From: Adhaeribacter terrigena
GTDB taxonomy: Bacteria > Bacteroidota > Bacteroidia > Cytophagales > Hymenobacteraceae
Assembly: GCF_016623615.1 (NCBI RefSeq)
Contig: NZ_JAEHFX010000007.1
Location: 124,001 to 188,000, forward strand
Reading direction: 5' to 3'
DNA: 64,000 nucleotides
The first letter of the stretch is position 1, and every line of letters begins with the position of its first letter. The position numbers were made by a program, and so were the translations under genes. The notes below the pieces were generated by a model. It made no database searches, was not told the origin of the DNA, and saw only the letters and a list, made by a program, of their open reading frames with translations. Positions 8,788 through 17,706 of this stretch are shown here, piece after piece.

Positions 8788-9273
8788 TTAAGATAAACCG
8801 GCTTCGCGCTTTTTCTGCTCCAGTTTTAAGCGGCGTTTATAAGCCACATTTTTCCGGGAAACATCTACTATAAAATGGCGGTTGAGTAATACGCGGCCAA
8901 TGAGCACGGGGTAACGCATATCGCTGCGGTCGGAAAGAGAAAATTCGGCCTGGATGATCTTATCAAAAACCTGAATGGCGGTTTTGATCACGTACCGCTG
9001 CTGCACGTCGCCGAAGGAATTTTTAATGTCGCGCAAGGCAAATTCGCGGAATTCGAAAACTTTGTTGTTGTAATGCGGATGGTCTTCGTCCATGAACCGG
9101 CAACGGATCACGATGCTGCCGTCTTCGAGTTTTACTTCGCGGATGTCGGTGCAGTGCAGGGCCGAGGTATAAGCGCCGGTATCTATTTTAGCTTCAATTT
9201 CAAAAAGCTCCAGTTCCGGAAAATCGACCAGTTCGCGGCGGCCGATGGTGCGTTTTTTGGGGCGTTTGTGCAT
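8788..9273 (-). CDS. RimB-like putative retropepsin protease (zinc protease family PF05618)
   Basis: A 161-residue protein of the family named putative ATP-dependent zinc protease, now regarded as retropepsin-like. The diagnostic motif KIDTGAYTSALHC (Asp near residue 32) contains the catalytic aspartate in a DTGA setting, and the C-terminal segment MRYPVLIGRVLLNRHFIVDVS is also typical. Members are usually encoded beside rimK and are thought to act on glutamate-modified substrates; that role is inference here. I start at the ATG at 9273 because the longer frame relies on TTG at 9279. The last ~20 residues are basic (YKRRLKLEQKKREAG). Confidence 0.85.
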   Translation of the reverse strand: MHKRPKKRTIGRRELVDFPELELFEIEAKIDTGAYTSALHCTDIREVKLEDGSIVIRCRFMDEDHPHYNNKVFEFREFALRDIKNSFGDVQQRYVIKTAIQVFDKIIQAEFSLSDRSDMRYPVLIGRVLLNRHFIVDVSRKNVAYKRRLKLEQKKREAGLS

Positions 9274-9346
9274 GGGCAAAATTGTGGTTTCAGGTTTGAA
9301 GATACGCTTTCCGAAAGGTTTCCCCGATAAAATTTGCTGTTTTTTT

Positions 9347-9377
9347 TAGTTTTTGGGGCCAAAACCATACCGTTTTT
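9347..9377 (-). repeat. Dispersed 35-bp repeat copy (AAAACGSTA family)
   Basis: Minus-strand core AAAAACGGTATGGTTTTGGC followed by CCC and AAAAACT. This is one of the best matches. It lies in the gap between the RimB-like gene and the secreted paralog pair. Confidence 0.8.
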
Positions 9378-9573
9378 GAAGCTGCTTCGCTTTTTCATCG
9401 GTTTTATGCAGGTTATCAGTAAACTTTCGGCCTTTATACCGGCCAGGCAGCCGCCGGCACTGCATTTCCGGCAACCCGCTTCTAGCGCTAAGCAGCCTTC
9501 TAAAAAACTTCAGCTCAGGCAATCGGTTTAAGCCTGTAACCGTATAGCCAAGGCAAACCTTTTAGTTTTTATC

Positions 9574-10074
9574 ATGAAAAAGCTACCGTTTCTGATTGCC
9601 GCCTGCTTGCTTTTTATGTTTACCGCGCAGGCACAAGATGTGCAAAAAGGCCGGGGAGCTGCCACCATCCAGGAATTAGGGCAGGCCGTTTTTAATGCTT
9701 TGCAACACAACCAGTTTCAGGAACTGCAAAATTACCTGCCCGGCGATACTGAACTGAAAGTACTGAAACGGCGAAGCTCGGAAGATATGCGGCTGCTCTT
9801 GGAAAGAACGACACCGGACAGCATCAGGCAAAACATGCAGCGCGACTTTAATTCCATCTCGGAGCAGGCCATCCAGAATACCATTAACTGGTCTGAATGG
9901 CAACCTACCAATGCCAAAACAACCCGTCGCGACCGGAAAAACCCTTTGCTTTATCGTGCAGAAATTACGTTAGCCAACCCGGCAGGCGGCCAGCGTACGC
10001 TGCTTTTTGAAGTTATCAGAATCAGAGGGAATTATTTTTTATTCAAACAAATGGTATTTCACCCTCAGAATTAA
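9574..10074 (+). CDS. Secreted protein, paralog A
   Basis: A 166-residue protein with a cleavable signal peptide (hydrophobic LIAACLLFMFTAQA, cut likely before QDVQKG). The mature part begins with a helix (GAATIQELGQAVFNALQHNQFQ) and ends with a predicted beta-rich region (GGQRTLLFEVIRIRGNYFLFKQM). It shares length, order and many positions with the next gene (ELG..., PGDTELKVLKR versus PSEAELKEVKK, ...F..LKI...FFLFR), so the two are a tandem duplication. I do not recognise the family; the fold may be an NTF2-like cone. It acts in the periplasm or outside the cell. Confidence 0.7.
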   Translation: MKKLPFLIAACLLFMFTAQAQDVQKGRGAATIQELGQAVFNALQHNQFQELQNYLPGDTELKVLKRRSSEDMRLLLERTTPDSIRQNMQRDFNSISEQAIQNTINWSEWQPTNAKTTRRDRKNPLLYRAEITLANPAGGQRTLLFEVIRIRGNYFLFKQMVFHPQN

Positions 10075-10204
10075 GCTGTTTACTTTTTTGAAATTACTTA
10101 TATCAGGAAAATACCAATCATATCTTCAGATAAGCTAAAAACAAGCCTTTTCAACTTCGTATAGTTAAAACAGACCAATCTAAAAACTATAACGAAAACA
10201 AACT

Positions 10205-10774
10205 ATGAAAAGGATCCTGACTTTGGTTTTCAGCTTTACTTTCATGCTGGCAACTTTTGAAAATGCAACCGCTCAGATGAGTCCGGGTTTATTTGCGAAG
10301 AAAAAACCGCTGCCCAGCACGCGGGGTAAAGCCAGCGTAAAAGAACTGGGCAAGGAAATTCACACCGCGATGCAAACCGGCGACACCGAGCGTTTAATGA
10401 TCTTTATGCCCAGCGAAGCGGAATTGAAAGAGGTAAAAAAGAACAAACTTACGCCCGAACCAACCAAAGAACTGGTTGAAACGGTAAATGTAGGCCAACT
10501 CGAAAACAGCTTTAAGCAAGACCTTGCCAACGTTCAAAACCAGTTAGCGGCCGATTCGATAATGCCCGAACTGGCAACCTTTAGTACTGCTACCGGGCAC
10601 CGGCCTAAAATCCCGAACGTGATACCGGTAACCATTACCTTGCTGGATAAACAGCAACGCCCGGTCGCCTTCACGTTCGAAGCTTTGAAAATTGACAAAC
10701 GTTTTTTCCTGTTCCGGAATTTACAGGTAAAACGCGAGATGCAGGCGGTAAATATGGAACCGGCCCGGCCGTAA
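10205..10774 (+). CDS. Secreted protein, paralog B
   Basis: A 189-residue exported protein (signal peptide core TLVFSFTFMLATF, cut likely after ATAQ). It is the diverged tandem copy of the gene at 9574: KASVKELGKEIHTAMQTGD aligns with AATIQELGQAVFNALQHNQ, and both end in a strand with FFLF. The copies are about 130 bases apart. The upstream gap includes a box TATCAGGAAAATACCAA (10094-10110) that recurs upstream of the lipoprotein at 51238. Function unknown. A strong terminator follows. Confidence 0.7.
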   Translation: MKRILTLVFSFTFMLATFENATAQMSPGLFAKKKPLPSTRGKASVKELGKEIHTAMQTGDTERLMIFMPSEAELKEVKKNKLTPEPTKELVETVNVGQLENSFKQDLANVQNQLAADSIMPELATFSTATGHRPKIPNVIPVTITLLDKQQRPVAFTFEALKIDKRFFLFRNLQVKREMQAVNMEPARP

Positions 10775-10813
10775 ATTCTACCAGCAGAAAATGCTACCGT
10801 TTGCGCGTATAAA

Positions 10814-10842
10814 AGTCAGGCTGCTTTGAAACGGCCTGACTT
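10814..10842 (+). terminator. Terminator of the secreted paralog pair
   Basis: A hairpin GTCAGGC...GCCTGAC (7-bp stem) is followed by TTTTTT, about 40 bases after the stop of paralog B. Confidence 0.8.
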
Positions 10843-10897
10843 TTTTGTGCTCTTACCATACCGTTTTCAAAATCCGTGCTAATAAAAAGCAAAACAA

Positions 10898-11707
10898 CTA
10901 CTTCCGCAGATCCGGGTGCTGTTTCAGATAATTCCCCACTTCGGCCAGTAAATGGCTGTGGCCGGTTTTGAGCGTAATTACCTGGCAGTTGTTCAGGGCG
11001 TTGGTAAAGAATTGTATGCCTTCAGCAGTAATGATCTTATCGAAAGTACCCAGGAAAACTACCATCGGAATTTCGGTGCGGTTGAGCAAATTGATCATGG
11101 CCGGCAGATCGAATTGCAACAGGCGGAAACCGGTCCAGCTTTTATAAATTTTCAGGCGTTTGGCGGGGCTGTTCATCTGGTACGCGGCAAAACGCAGCAT
11201 GCTGGGGTGCATAAGTTTGTAGCGGTTCAGGGTGTTTACAAACCGAAAAAAAGGCTGGGGCTTTACCACCGTCCGTTTAAAAAAGCCCGAAAGCCAGCTG
11301 GGATAGGTGGCTACGTTGTACCAGAAACTGGTTTTAATGCCGTCGGGTGCGACTAAAAAAACGCTATGGATTTTATCGAAAAAACCCTCCAGAACCGTTA
11401 GAGCAAACTTCCCGCCCATGCTGAAACCGGCTACCGAAAACGTATCGATTTGTTCTGCTTCGAGGAAGCGTTCCAGCAAATGCGTGAGCAATTCTTTGGT
11501 GAGCGGTTCGTGGTTTTTGGCCAGCCAGCTTTCTCCGTGAAAAAACAGATCGAACGCGTAAATGGTGTACATGCCTCTCAGCGCTTCGGCCACCGGTTCG
11601 TAAAACGAAAGATCCTGCCCGAAACCGTGAAAAGCCAGCAACACCCGCGGCCCGCGCCCGAGTTTCTGGTAATGCAGCCGGGTTTTTCCTTCAGTTATGA
11701 AAGGCAT
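10898..11707 (-). CDS. Alpha/beta hydrolase
   Basis: A 269-residue cytosolic alpha/beta-hydrolase. The oxyanion region is HGFGQDLSFY (residues 27-36), the nucleophile elbow is GFSMGG (Ser96), and the C-terminal histidine lies in LKTGHSHLL (near residue 252); a catalytic acid is probably the Asp in FLGTFDKIIT. There is no signal peptide. A long cap region (about 120-210, rich in Arg/Phe) fits lipase/esterase-like or MenH-like members, but the substrate cannot be stated. It is monocistronic, with dispersed repeat copies on both sides (10852-10872 and 11841-11858). Confidence 0.8.
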   Translation of the reverse strand: MPFITEGKTRLHYQKLGRGPRVLLAFHGFGQDLSFYEPVAEALRGMYTIYAFDLFFHGESWLAKNHEPLTKELLTHLLERFLEAEQIDTFSVAGFSMGGKFALTVLEGFFDKIHSVFLVAPDGIKTSFWYNVATYPSWLSGFFKRTVVKPQPFFRFVNTLNRYKLMHPSMLRFAAYQMNSPAKRLKIYKSWTGFRLLQFDLPAMINLLNRTEIPMVVFLGTFDKIITAEGIQFFTNALNNCQVITLKTGHSHLLAEVGNYLKQHPDLRK

Positions 11708-11882
11708 GGGTTTATGTGCTGTTTTTTAATATGAAAATGTGCTAATGTGGCGTACAGATCGAAGTTTTCTCAAATTCATTCAGTGCTGTGCTGCAATGCT
11801 GAAATGCGCTGAAACGTAAAGTTTTACATCTCTTCATATCCAAAACGCTATTGTTTTTCTTTCGAAAACCAACAATTAACAA

Positions 11883-12446
11883 TTACAACTTCGCCACGCC
11901 GCCGGAAACCACGAATTTCATGACTTCGGAACTTGGCAGATCGAGGTAGCGCACGTTGTCGCGCTTAATGAACCAGAGTTTACCCGAAATATTGTAAGAA
12001 TCGGGGAAGTATACGGCTACCAGATCTTCGCGGTGCACGCTGGCCATCGAATCCTGGGTGATGAAACCCATGCGGTGCGCTTCCGGCGATTCCTGCATTT
12101 TTACCATTACGGGGCAGTTGAATTTCTGATTATCCCCCACAAAGGCATCGAACAGGTCTTTTAGCGCGGAGTAAATAATGCTTACAATGGGCACTTTGCC
12201 AAAAATGCGTTCGGTAATTACCAGAAACGGCCGCACCATAAACGTAGAGCCCAGAAACCCGACTACGGTGAGCAATACAACCACCATAAAAATGCCCAGG
12301 CCGGGAATGCGCCCCAGAAAAGGCATTTCTCCAATATCGAACATGGCATCAAGCCAGGCTACAGAAGCGATAATGATGTAAACGGTAAGCGTGATCGGGG
12401 CCATGATCAGAAAACCGTTCAGGAAATATTTAAAAAAGCGTTTCAT
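11883..12446 (-). CDS. DUF502 family membrane protein
   Basis: A 187-residue protein with two N-terminal membrane helices (FLIMAPITLTVYIIIASVAWL and GIFMVVVLLTVVGFLGSTFMV) and the family's conserved segment GKVPIVSIIYSALKDLFDAF, then a soluble C-terminal domain (GFITQD, VAVYFPDSYNISGKLWFI). DUF502 proteins are widespread inner-membrane proteins; plant relatives are LIKE-COV. No biochemical role is known. It follows ispH on the same strand at a distance of about 265 bases that contains repeats and a 34-bp palindrome, so it is unlikely to be in the same operon. Confidence 0.88.
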   Translation of the reverse strand: MKRFFKYFLNGFLIMAPITLTVYIIIASVAWLDAMFDIGEMPFLGRIPGLGIFMVVVLLTVVGFLGSTFMVRPFLVITERIFGKVPIVSIIYSALKDLFDAFVGDNQKFNCPVMVKMQESPEAHRMGFITQDSMASVHREDLVAVYFPDSYNISGKLWFIKRDNVRYLDLPSSEVMKFVVSGGVAKL

Positions 12447-12604
12447 TTTTAGATGTAAGTATCAAGACACAAGTATCAGGACAGCATTCAAGGTTGTTTT
12501 TTGCGGGTAATTCAAAAAAACTGAAATACAGCAATTGCAAACAAAAAGCCCTGCAAAAGCAAGGCTTAAAGTTACTAGTTTATATACGTTTCCGGCAATA
12601 TTAG

Positions 12605-12636
12605 TTTTTCGAGCAAAAAGGATAGCGTTTTTAAAA
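12605..12636 (-). repeat. Dispersed 35-bp repeat copy (AAAACGSTA family)
   Basis: Minus-strand core AAAAACGCTATCCTTTTTGC. A second copy lies at 12693-12711, touching the ispH stop codon, and a perfect palindrome lies between the two. Confidence 0.8.
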
Positions 12637-12638
12637 AG

Positions 12639-12672
12639 AACGTAGCGCAGGGTTTAAACCCTGCGCTACGTT
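12639..12672. repeat. Perfect 34-bp palindrome
   Basis: The arm AACGTAGCGCAGGGTTT is followed directly by its exact reverse complement, with no loop. The same core (GTAGCGCAGG/CCTGCGCTAC) recurs as a slightly imperfect palindrome at 48974-49002. It lies between ispH and the DUF502 gene. Confidence 0.9.
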
Positions 12673-12711
12673 GGCTTCTTTAGTTTTGAGAGCAAAAAGC
12701 ATAGCGCTTTT

Positions 12712-13596
12712 TTATGCTTCCTGCAAACTGATCTCCTTTATTCTGTCGGCAACCTGCTGCATGAGCCACATGGGCGTGGAAGTGGCCCCGCAAATACCTA
12801 CGGAACCAGCATTTTTAAACCAGGAGGTTTCCAGTTCGGTTTCGTTTTCTACGAAGTAGCTTTGCGGGTTTTCTTTCAGGCAAACTGAGTAAAGAGCTTT
12901 GCCGTTAGAGCTTTTTTTGCCACTTACAAACACAATTACGTCGTATTCCTTGGCGAATTTCAGCAGGTGCGGTTCGCGGTTGCTTACCTGGCGGCAAATG
13001 CTGTCGTTGGCGTCGAATTCTTCTATGGTGCCCTGCGCGGCCTGAATGCGTTCTTCGATCAGGCTTTTGATGTGGTAAAACCCTTTGGTGCTTTTGGTGG
13101 TCTGGCTGAAAAGCGTAACCGGCCGGCTGAAATCGATCTTAACCAGGTCTTCTTCGGTGGTAACGATAATAGCTTCATCGCGGGTCTGGCCGGCAATACC
13201 GATCACTTCGGCGTGGCCCTGCTGTCCGTAAATTACGATCTGGCCGTTTTGCTGCACCGTAGAATCGTAGGCGTGCTTTACGCGGTTCTGCAGTTTCAAC
13301 ACTACCGGGCACGAAGCATCGATGAGTTCAATGTTGTTTTGCAGCGCGATCTGGTAGGTTTCGGGTGGTTCGCCGTGGGCGCGGATCAGGACTTTGCAAT
13401 CGTGCAGGTCTTTGAGCTGGGCGTGGTCTATAATGCGCAGGCCTTTTTCATATAAACGCTTCACTTCCATGCTGTTGTGCACAATATCACCAAGGCAATA
13501 AAGCTCTTCTACTTCCTGCATTTCGTCTTCAGCCATCTGGATCGCGAATTCTACGCCAAAACAGTAGCCGGAATTTTTATCGATTACAATTTCCAT
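12712..13596 (-). CDS. ispH: 4-hydroxy-3-methylbut-2-enyl diphosphate reductase IspH
   Basis: The last enzyme of the MEP isoprenoid pathway, an iron-sulfur reductase that makes IPP and DMAPP. At 294 residues it has the three cluster cysteines: Cys12 (SGYCFGV), Cys96 (DASCPVV) and one near residue 198 (DSICRQVSNRE). Substrate-binding histidines are in GDIVHN (His40) and RAHGEPP (His74), and the SSNG-type motif near the C-terminus is KKSSNGKALY. It lies 16 bases downstream of cmk on the same strand, so cmk and ispH are probably one transcript. A dispersed repeat abuts its stop codon. Confidence 0.96.
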   Translation of the reverse strand: MEIVIDKNSGYCFGVEFAIQMAEDEMQEVEELYCLGDIVHNSMEVKRLYEKGLRIIDHAQLKDLHDCKVLIRAHGEPPETYQIALQNNIELIDASCPVVLKLQNRVKHAYDSTVQQNGQIVIYGQQGHAEVIGIAGQTRDEAIIVTTEEDLVKIDFSRPVTLFSQTTKSTKGFYHIKSLIEERIQAAQGTIEEFDANDSICRQVSNREPHLLKFAKEYDVIVFVSGKKSSNGKALYSVCLKENPQSYFVENETELETSWFKNAGSVGICGATSTPMWLMQQVADRIKEISLQEA

Positions 13597-13612
13597 TCTG
13601 AGTCTTACAACA

Positions 13613-14314
13613 CTATTCCTGTTCGGAAAATTCTCTGCTAAGCACTTTTGTAGCTACCCTATCCAGTACGAAATCTACCTGCTCATCGATCGTCATAAAT
13701 GAAGTATCGAGCAATTCAGCATCCGGAGCCTGGCGCAGCGGACTTTCGGCGCGGGTAGAATCGATATGGTCGCGTTTTTTCAGGTTCTCGATGATATCAT
13801 CCAAGTCCACCATTTCCTTTTTGGCCAGTAATTCCTGCTGACGGCGTTTGGCGCGGGTGTAGGTATCGGCGGTCATGAAAACTTTGATCTCGGCATCCGG
13901 AAAAACGGTGGTACCAATGTCGCGGCCATCCATCACTACGCCGCGTTTGCGGCCCATGCGCTGCTGTTCTTTAACCATGGCGTGGCGCACCGCCGGAATT
14001 ACGCTTACTTCGCTTACTTTTTCAGTTACGTACATTTTCCGTATCTCGTCTTCCACGTTCAAACCATTCAGAAACGTTTCGTTGCGGCCGGTTTTCGGGT
14101 TATGCTTAAAGGTAACTTCAATATTCTCGAGCGCCAGTTTAATGCCGTGGTCGTCGTTTACGTCTATAAAATGGTTCAGAAAATAGAGCGTTACGGCCCG
14201 GTACATGGCGCCCGTATCAATATAGGCGTAGCCGAGTTCTTTGGCTACGAGTTTGGCCGTGGTGCTTTTGCCGCAGGAGGAATGTCCGTCGATGGCAATA
14301 ACTATTTTCTTCAT
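13613..14314 (-). CDS. cmk: Cytidylate kinase
   Basis: Phosphorylates CMP/dCMP for nucleotide recycling. It has 233 residues from the ATG at 14314: MKKIVIAIDGHSSCGKST carries the P-loop, followed by the substrate region YIDTGAMYRA, and MDGRDIGTTVFPDAEIKVFMTAD. The frame stays open upstream to 14362, but that extension overlaps a small lipoprotein gene and lacks family similarity, so the later start is preferred. It is preceded by the lipoprotein and followed by ispH, all on the minus strand. Confidence 0.95.
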   Translation of the reverse strand: MKKIVIAIDGHSSCGKSTTAKLVAKELGYAYIDTGAMYRAVTLYFLNHFIDVNDDHGIKLALENIEVTFKHNPKTGRNETFLNGLNVEDEIRKMYVTEKVSEVSVIPAVRHAMVKEQQRMGRKRGVVMDGRDIGTTVFPDAEIKVFMTADTYTRAKRRQQELLAKKEMVDLDDIIENLKKRDHIDSTRAESPLRQAPDAELLDTSFMTIDEQVDFVLDRVATKVLSREFSEQE

Positions 14315-14340
14315 AAGTTCATTTGTTTGGGTGAGAGCAA

Positions 14341-14478
14341 CTAACAGTCTTTCATCGGGCACGGAATGGGTTTGCCGGCCTTGGGCGCTTTACGGTTTTT
14401 GTAAGGCGAACGGCTACAGGCCGAAACCAGTAAGGTAACGGTGAGCAGCAATACTAAAAATGAAAATAACTTCCTCAT
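14341..14478 (-). CDS. Small lipoprotein (45 residues)
   Basis: A short open frame encoding MRKLFSFLVLLLTVTLLVSAC and then a basic/proline-rich tail with two more cysteines (Cys40 and the terminal Cys45). The lipobox LVSAC puts the acylated Cys at position 21. It ends 26 bases before the cmk start and is preceded by a well-placed -7 element (14496-14503), so it is probably the first gene of a lipoprotein-cmk-ispH transcript. The mature peptide is only 25 residues; I do not recognise a function. Confidence 0.6.
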   Translation of the reverse strand: MRKLFSFLVLLLTVTLLVSACSRSPYKNRKAPKAGKPIPCPMKDC

Positions 14479-14495
14479 ACGCGCGGAATTTTCCC

Positions 14496-14503
14496 CAAAG
14501 ATA
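14496..14503 (-). promoter_or_regulatory. Likely -7 element for lipoprotein-cmk-ispH
   Basis: TATCTTTG on the minus strand matches TAnnTTTG and lies 17 bases upstream of the small lipoprotein start, which implies a very short leader. Confidence 0.5.
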
Positions 14504-14560
14504 CGCTAATTTACCTTTTTATTCACGTAAAACAACCCGGAATATACGGACCCAGTGTTT

Positions 14561-16198
14561 ATGTACAGAAGAGCATTCAGCCTGAGCGGCCAGATCGTAG
14601 ATATTGAAAATCAGGAAGTTTACCGCGGAACCGTGCACGTGGAAAACGGCAAAATTGCCAGTATTGTGCGCGGGGAAACAACTGAAAATCAATTCATTTT
14701 ACCCGGATTTATAGATGCGCACGTGCACGTAGAAAGTTCTATGCTGGTGCCGCGCGAATTTGCCCGGTTAGCCGTAGTGCACGGCACGGTAGCTACGGTT
14801 TCCGATCCGCACGAAATTGGCAACGTACTGGGTCTGAAGGGCGTGGAATACATGCTCGAAAACGGCGCGCAGGTTCCGTTTAAATTTTACTTTGGCGCGC
14901 CGAGCTGCGTACCAGCTACGCCATTCGAAACGGCCGGCGCCGAGATCACGTCCGAAGACATTGAAGAGCTTTTCCAGCGGGAAGAAATAAAATACCTGGC
15001 CGAAATGATGAACTGGCCCGGGGTGCTGAACCACGACTCGATAGTAATGCAGAAAATTACCCTGGCTCAGAAATTCAGCAAGCAGATTGACGGCCATGCG
15101 CCCGGCCTTCGCGGCGAACAGGCCAAAGCCTACATCGAAGCCGGCATGACCACCGACCACGAATGTTTCACGAAAGAAGAAGCGCTCGACAAACTCCAAT
15201 ACGGCATGAAGATCCTGATCCGGGAAGGCAGCGCGGCTAAAAACTTCGAAGCCCTGATCGATCTGCTCCACGATTACCCGGACATGATCATGTTCTGCTC
15301 CGACGACAAACACCCGGATAATTTAGTGGAAAGCCACATCAACGAACTGGTAAAACGCGCGTTGGCCAAAGGCATTGATCTGTTCAAAATCCTGAAAGCG
15401 GCATGTATCAACCCGGTGAAACATTACAAACTGGAAGTAGGCTTGCTGCGCGAAAATGATCCGGCCGATTTTATTGTAGTGAATAATTTAGAGGATTTCG
15501 AAGTAAAGCAAACCTACATAAACGGCAACCTGGTAGCGGAAAACGGCAAAACCAATATTCAGTTTGCGGAAAGCAGCTTGGTAAACAATTTCAATACCGA
15601 TCTGAAAAAGCCGGAGCAGTTTAAAATGGTAGCTTCCGAAGGCGAAAAAGTGCGGGTGATCGAAGCATTCGACGGGCAACTCATAACGCACCAACTCTGG
15701 CAAAACGCTAAAATTGACAATGGCAACGCGGTAAGCGATGTAGCCAACGATGTGCTGAAAATTACTGTGGTGAATCGTTACCAGAACGCCGAACCGGCCA
15801 TGGCTTTCATTAAAAATATCGGATTGAAAACCGGCGCCATTGCTTCTTCCGTGGGGCACGATTCGCATAATATTGTGGCAGTGGGTTGCGATGACGAAAG
15901 CATTTGCCGGGCGGTAAATCTCATTATTAAAGCCAAAGGCGGCGTGGCAGCGGTAGATGGTCCGGCAGAAAAACTGCTGGCCTTGCCGGTGGCTGGCATT
16001 ATGAGCGCCGAAGACGGTTACACAGTAGCGCAGCAATATTCGCAGATCGATGCGATGGCCAAAGCCATGGGCAGCAGCTTAGCTTCGCCGTTCATGACTT
16101 TGAGTTTTATGGCTTTGCTGGTAATTCCGGCGTTAAAACTAAGCGACAAAGGTTTGTTCGACGGCGAAAGTTTCCGGTTTGTAAACGCTATCGAATAA
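14561..16198 (+). CDS. ade: Adenine deaminase
   Basis: A purine-salvage amidohydrolase converting adenine to hypoxanthine and ammonia. It has about 545 residues from the ATG at 14561 (a GTG two codons earlier is the alternative). Metal-binding motifs are clear: [14 protein letters not shown] near residue 48, [15 protein letters not shown], and the late [10 protein letters not shown] segment, followed by the C-terminal Ade domain ([24 protein letters not shown]). Length fits the family. It stands alone and diverges from the cmk group; a strong terminator plus a dispersed repeat follow. Confidence 0.95.
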   Translation: MYRRAFSLSGQIVDIENQEVYRGTVHVENGKIASIVRGETTENQFILPGFIDAHVHVESSMLVPREFARLAVVHGTVATVSDPHEIGNVLGLKGVEYMLENGAQVPFKFYFGAPSCVPATPFETAGAEITSEDIEELFQREEIKYLAEMMNWPGVLNHDSIVMQKITLAQKFSKQIDGHAPGLRGEQAKAYIEAGMTTDHECFTKEEALDKLQYGMKILIREGSAAKNFEALIDLLHDYPDMIMFCSDDKHPDNLVESHINELVKRALAKGIDLFKILKAACINPVKHYKLEVGLLRENDPADFIVVNNLEDFEVKQTYINGNLVAENGKTNIQFAESSLVNNFNTDLKKPEQFKMVASEGEKVRVIEAFDGQLITHQLWQNAKIDNGNAVSDVANDVLKITVVNRYQNAEPAMAFIKNIGLKTGAIASSVGHDSHNIVAVGCDDESICRAVNLIIKAKGGVAAVDGPAEKLLALPVAGIMSAEDGYTVAQQYSQIDAMAKAMGSSLASPFMTLSFMALLVIPALKLSDKGLFDGESFRFVNAIE

Positions 16199-16218
16199 GG
16201 CTGAAAAAGTATGAAGCA

Positions 16219-16292
16219 GAGTTTTTAACCAGAAAAGCATAGCGTTTTTAAAAAAACCTGGGCTGGAAATTATTCCGGTCCAGGTTTTTTTG
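16219..16292 (+). terminator. ade terminator with dispersed repeat
   Basis: A minus-orientation dispersed repeat (core at 16232-16250, GAAAAGCATAGCGTTTTT) is directly followed by a hairpin AACCTGG...CCAGGTT (16254-16288) and a T-run. Confidence 0.8.
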
Positions 16293-16335
16293 TAGTTTTA
16301 ACAACCTTTAACTTCCAGCTACATATTGTTTATTT

Positions 16336-17592
16336 ATGCCTATGAAGAAAATCTTACTCAGCTTCCTTGCCTTTTGCACCTTGCATTTCGCCCAGGCACA
16401 ACAAACGCAGAACGTTACATTTTCGCACGCCGGTAAAACCATTTATGGCACGTTTACCATGCCCAATGGCAACGGTCCATTCGCAACCATTATCATAAAC
16501 CCCGGCAGCGGCGCCAATGACCGGGATGGAACCATGATTATGTCCGGCGCCACCGTATCTTGTTTATACCCAAACCTGCTGAACACTACCTTACGGATCT
16601 ATAAAGACCTGTCGGATTCTTTAGTGGCGGCTGGTTATGCGGTGCTGCGGTACGATAAGATCGAGTATACCTATCCAACCGCCCAAACCCTCGGGCCGAT
16701 AACCTTTAAGAAATTATGGCTGCCGGTTGAAAGCGCGATCGACTATGTAAAAACGCGCCCCGAGGTAGATGCTAAAAATATCATTCTGATCGGTCACAGC
16801 GAAGGTTCATCCCTGATCCCGTACATTGCCAAAAAACGGCGGGATGTGAAAGCCCTGATCTCGATTGCCGGCGCGCGTACCCCGTTCGATTCCCTTCTTG
16901 CCCGCCAGCTGGTGCATTTCACGCAGTTATGCAACGGAAACGTAGCCGCAGCCCAAGCCCAGGCCAACGATGTATTAACGTATTTTTCAATCATCAGATC
17001 GAAAACCTGGAATGCCAGCACGCCGGCTTTTGGGGGCGTGCAGCCTGCTGTCTGGTCAGAATATATCCAGGTAACCGATTCGGTAGCTTTAAATTACAAC
17101 GAAGCGAACGTGCCTACTTTGTTTACCGGCTTGCAACTTGATCTGAACGTACCGATATCCGAATTGAGCCGTTTTCAGAAAGAAACCTACCCCGGCCCGG
17201 ATTTTTACCAGATCCCGAATACGATTCATTACATGACGCCGAACAACGTGCCGAAGATTTCGGAAGTGCTGACCGATACTATTATATACTGGCTTGGAAA
17301 GCGCTTAATGAACGGCGTGAAAAATGATATGCTGGAAGAAACATTGGTAAAGGTTTATCCTAACCCGTTTACAGATAACGTTACGGTTACTTTAGATGCC
17401 AAACCGGTGAAAAATCTGAATATTTCTGTCCAGAATTTACTTGGGCAGACGCTGCAGGAAGAAAAATTCAAGAACGTTAATGCGAGCTTCCGGAAAACCA
17501 TATTACTGCAGAACCTGCCGGCCGGCATTTACCTGCTGCACCTGCAAGCCGATGGAAAATTAATGACCCGGAAAATTGTGAAAGAAAAATAA
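16336..17592 (+). CDS. T9SS-exported alpha/beta hydrolase
   Basis: A 418-residue secreted protein. A signal peptide (LLSFLAFCTLHFAQAQ) leads into an alpha/beta-hydrolase domain with oxyanion region NPGSGANDRDG, nucleophile GHSEGSS (Ser155) and a late His (PNTIHYMTP). The C-terminal ~80 residues are a type A T9SS sorting domain: VYPNPFTDNV, LLGQTLQEE, LPAGIYLLHLQ, RKIVKEK. The enzyme is therefore predicted to be secreted by T9SS and bound to or released from the cell surface. Its relatives include acyl-peptidase-like and esterase-like hydrolases; substrate unknown. An ATG at 16342 would give an equally good signal peptide. Confidence 0.85.
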   Translation: MPMKKILLSFLAFCTLHFAQAQQTQNVTFSHAGKTIYGTFTMPNGNGPFATIIINPGSGANDRDGTMIMSGATVSCLYPNLLNTTLRIYKDLSDSLVAAGYAVLRYDKIEYTYPTAQTLGPITFKKLWLPVESAIDYVKTRPEVDAKNIILIGHSEGSSLIPYIAKKRRDVKALISIAGARTPFDSLLARQLVHFTQLCNGNVAAAQAQANDVLTYFSIIRSKTWNASTPAFGGVQPAVWSEYIQVTDSVALNYNEANVPTLFTGLQLDLNVPISELSRFQKETYPGPDFYQIPNTIHYMTPNNVPKISEVLTDTIIYWLGKRLMNGVKNDMLEETLVKVYPNPFTDNVTVTLDAKPVKNLNISVQNLLGQTLQEEKFKNVNASFRKTILLQNLPAGIYLLHLQADGKLMTRKIVKEK

Positions 17593-17627
17593 GCTACTGA
17601 CCTGTTCCTGAACCGGCATTCACTTTT

Positions 17628-17672
17628 AAGCCTGAATCCCTGGCGGTTTGTCCGGGGTTTGGGCTTTTTTTA
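17628..17672 (+). terminator. Terminator of T9SS hydrolase gene
   Basis: An imperfect stem AGCCTGAATCCC / GGGGTTTGGGCT is followed by TTTTTTT. It lies between two convergent genes. Confidence 0.6.
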
Positions 17673-17706
17673 TCAGCCCTTTTTAGTTTCTAAAAAAACA
17701 CCGGCT

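Noticed and set aside
9334-9531. A 65-codon frame upstream of the secreted paralogs
   Set aside because: It starts with TTG inside a dispersed repeat, has no recognisable features and ends in low-quality composition.
17593-17706. A lost kinase domain downstream of the ethylene-receptor-like gene
   Set aside because: The 114 bases before the convergent gene hold only a terminator; no kinase motifs appear in any frame.
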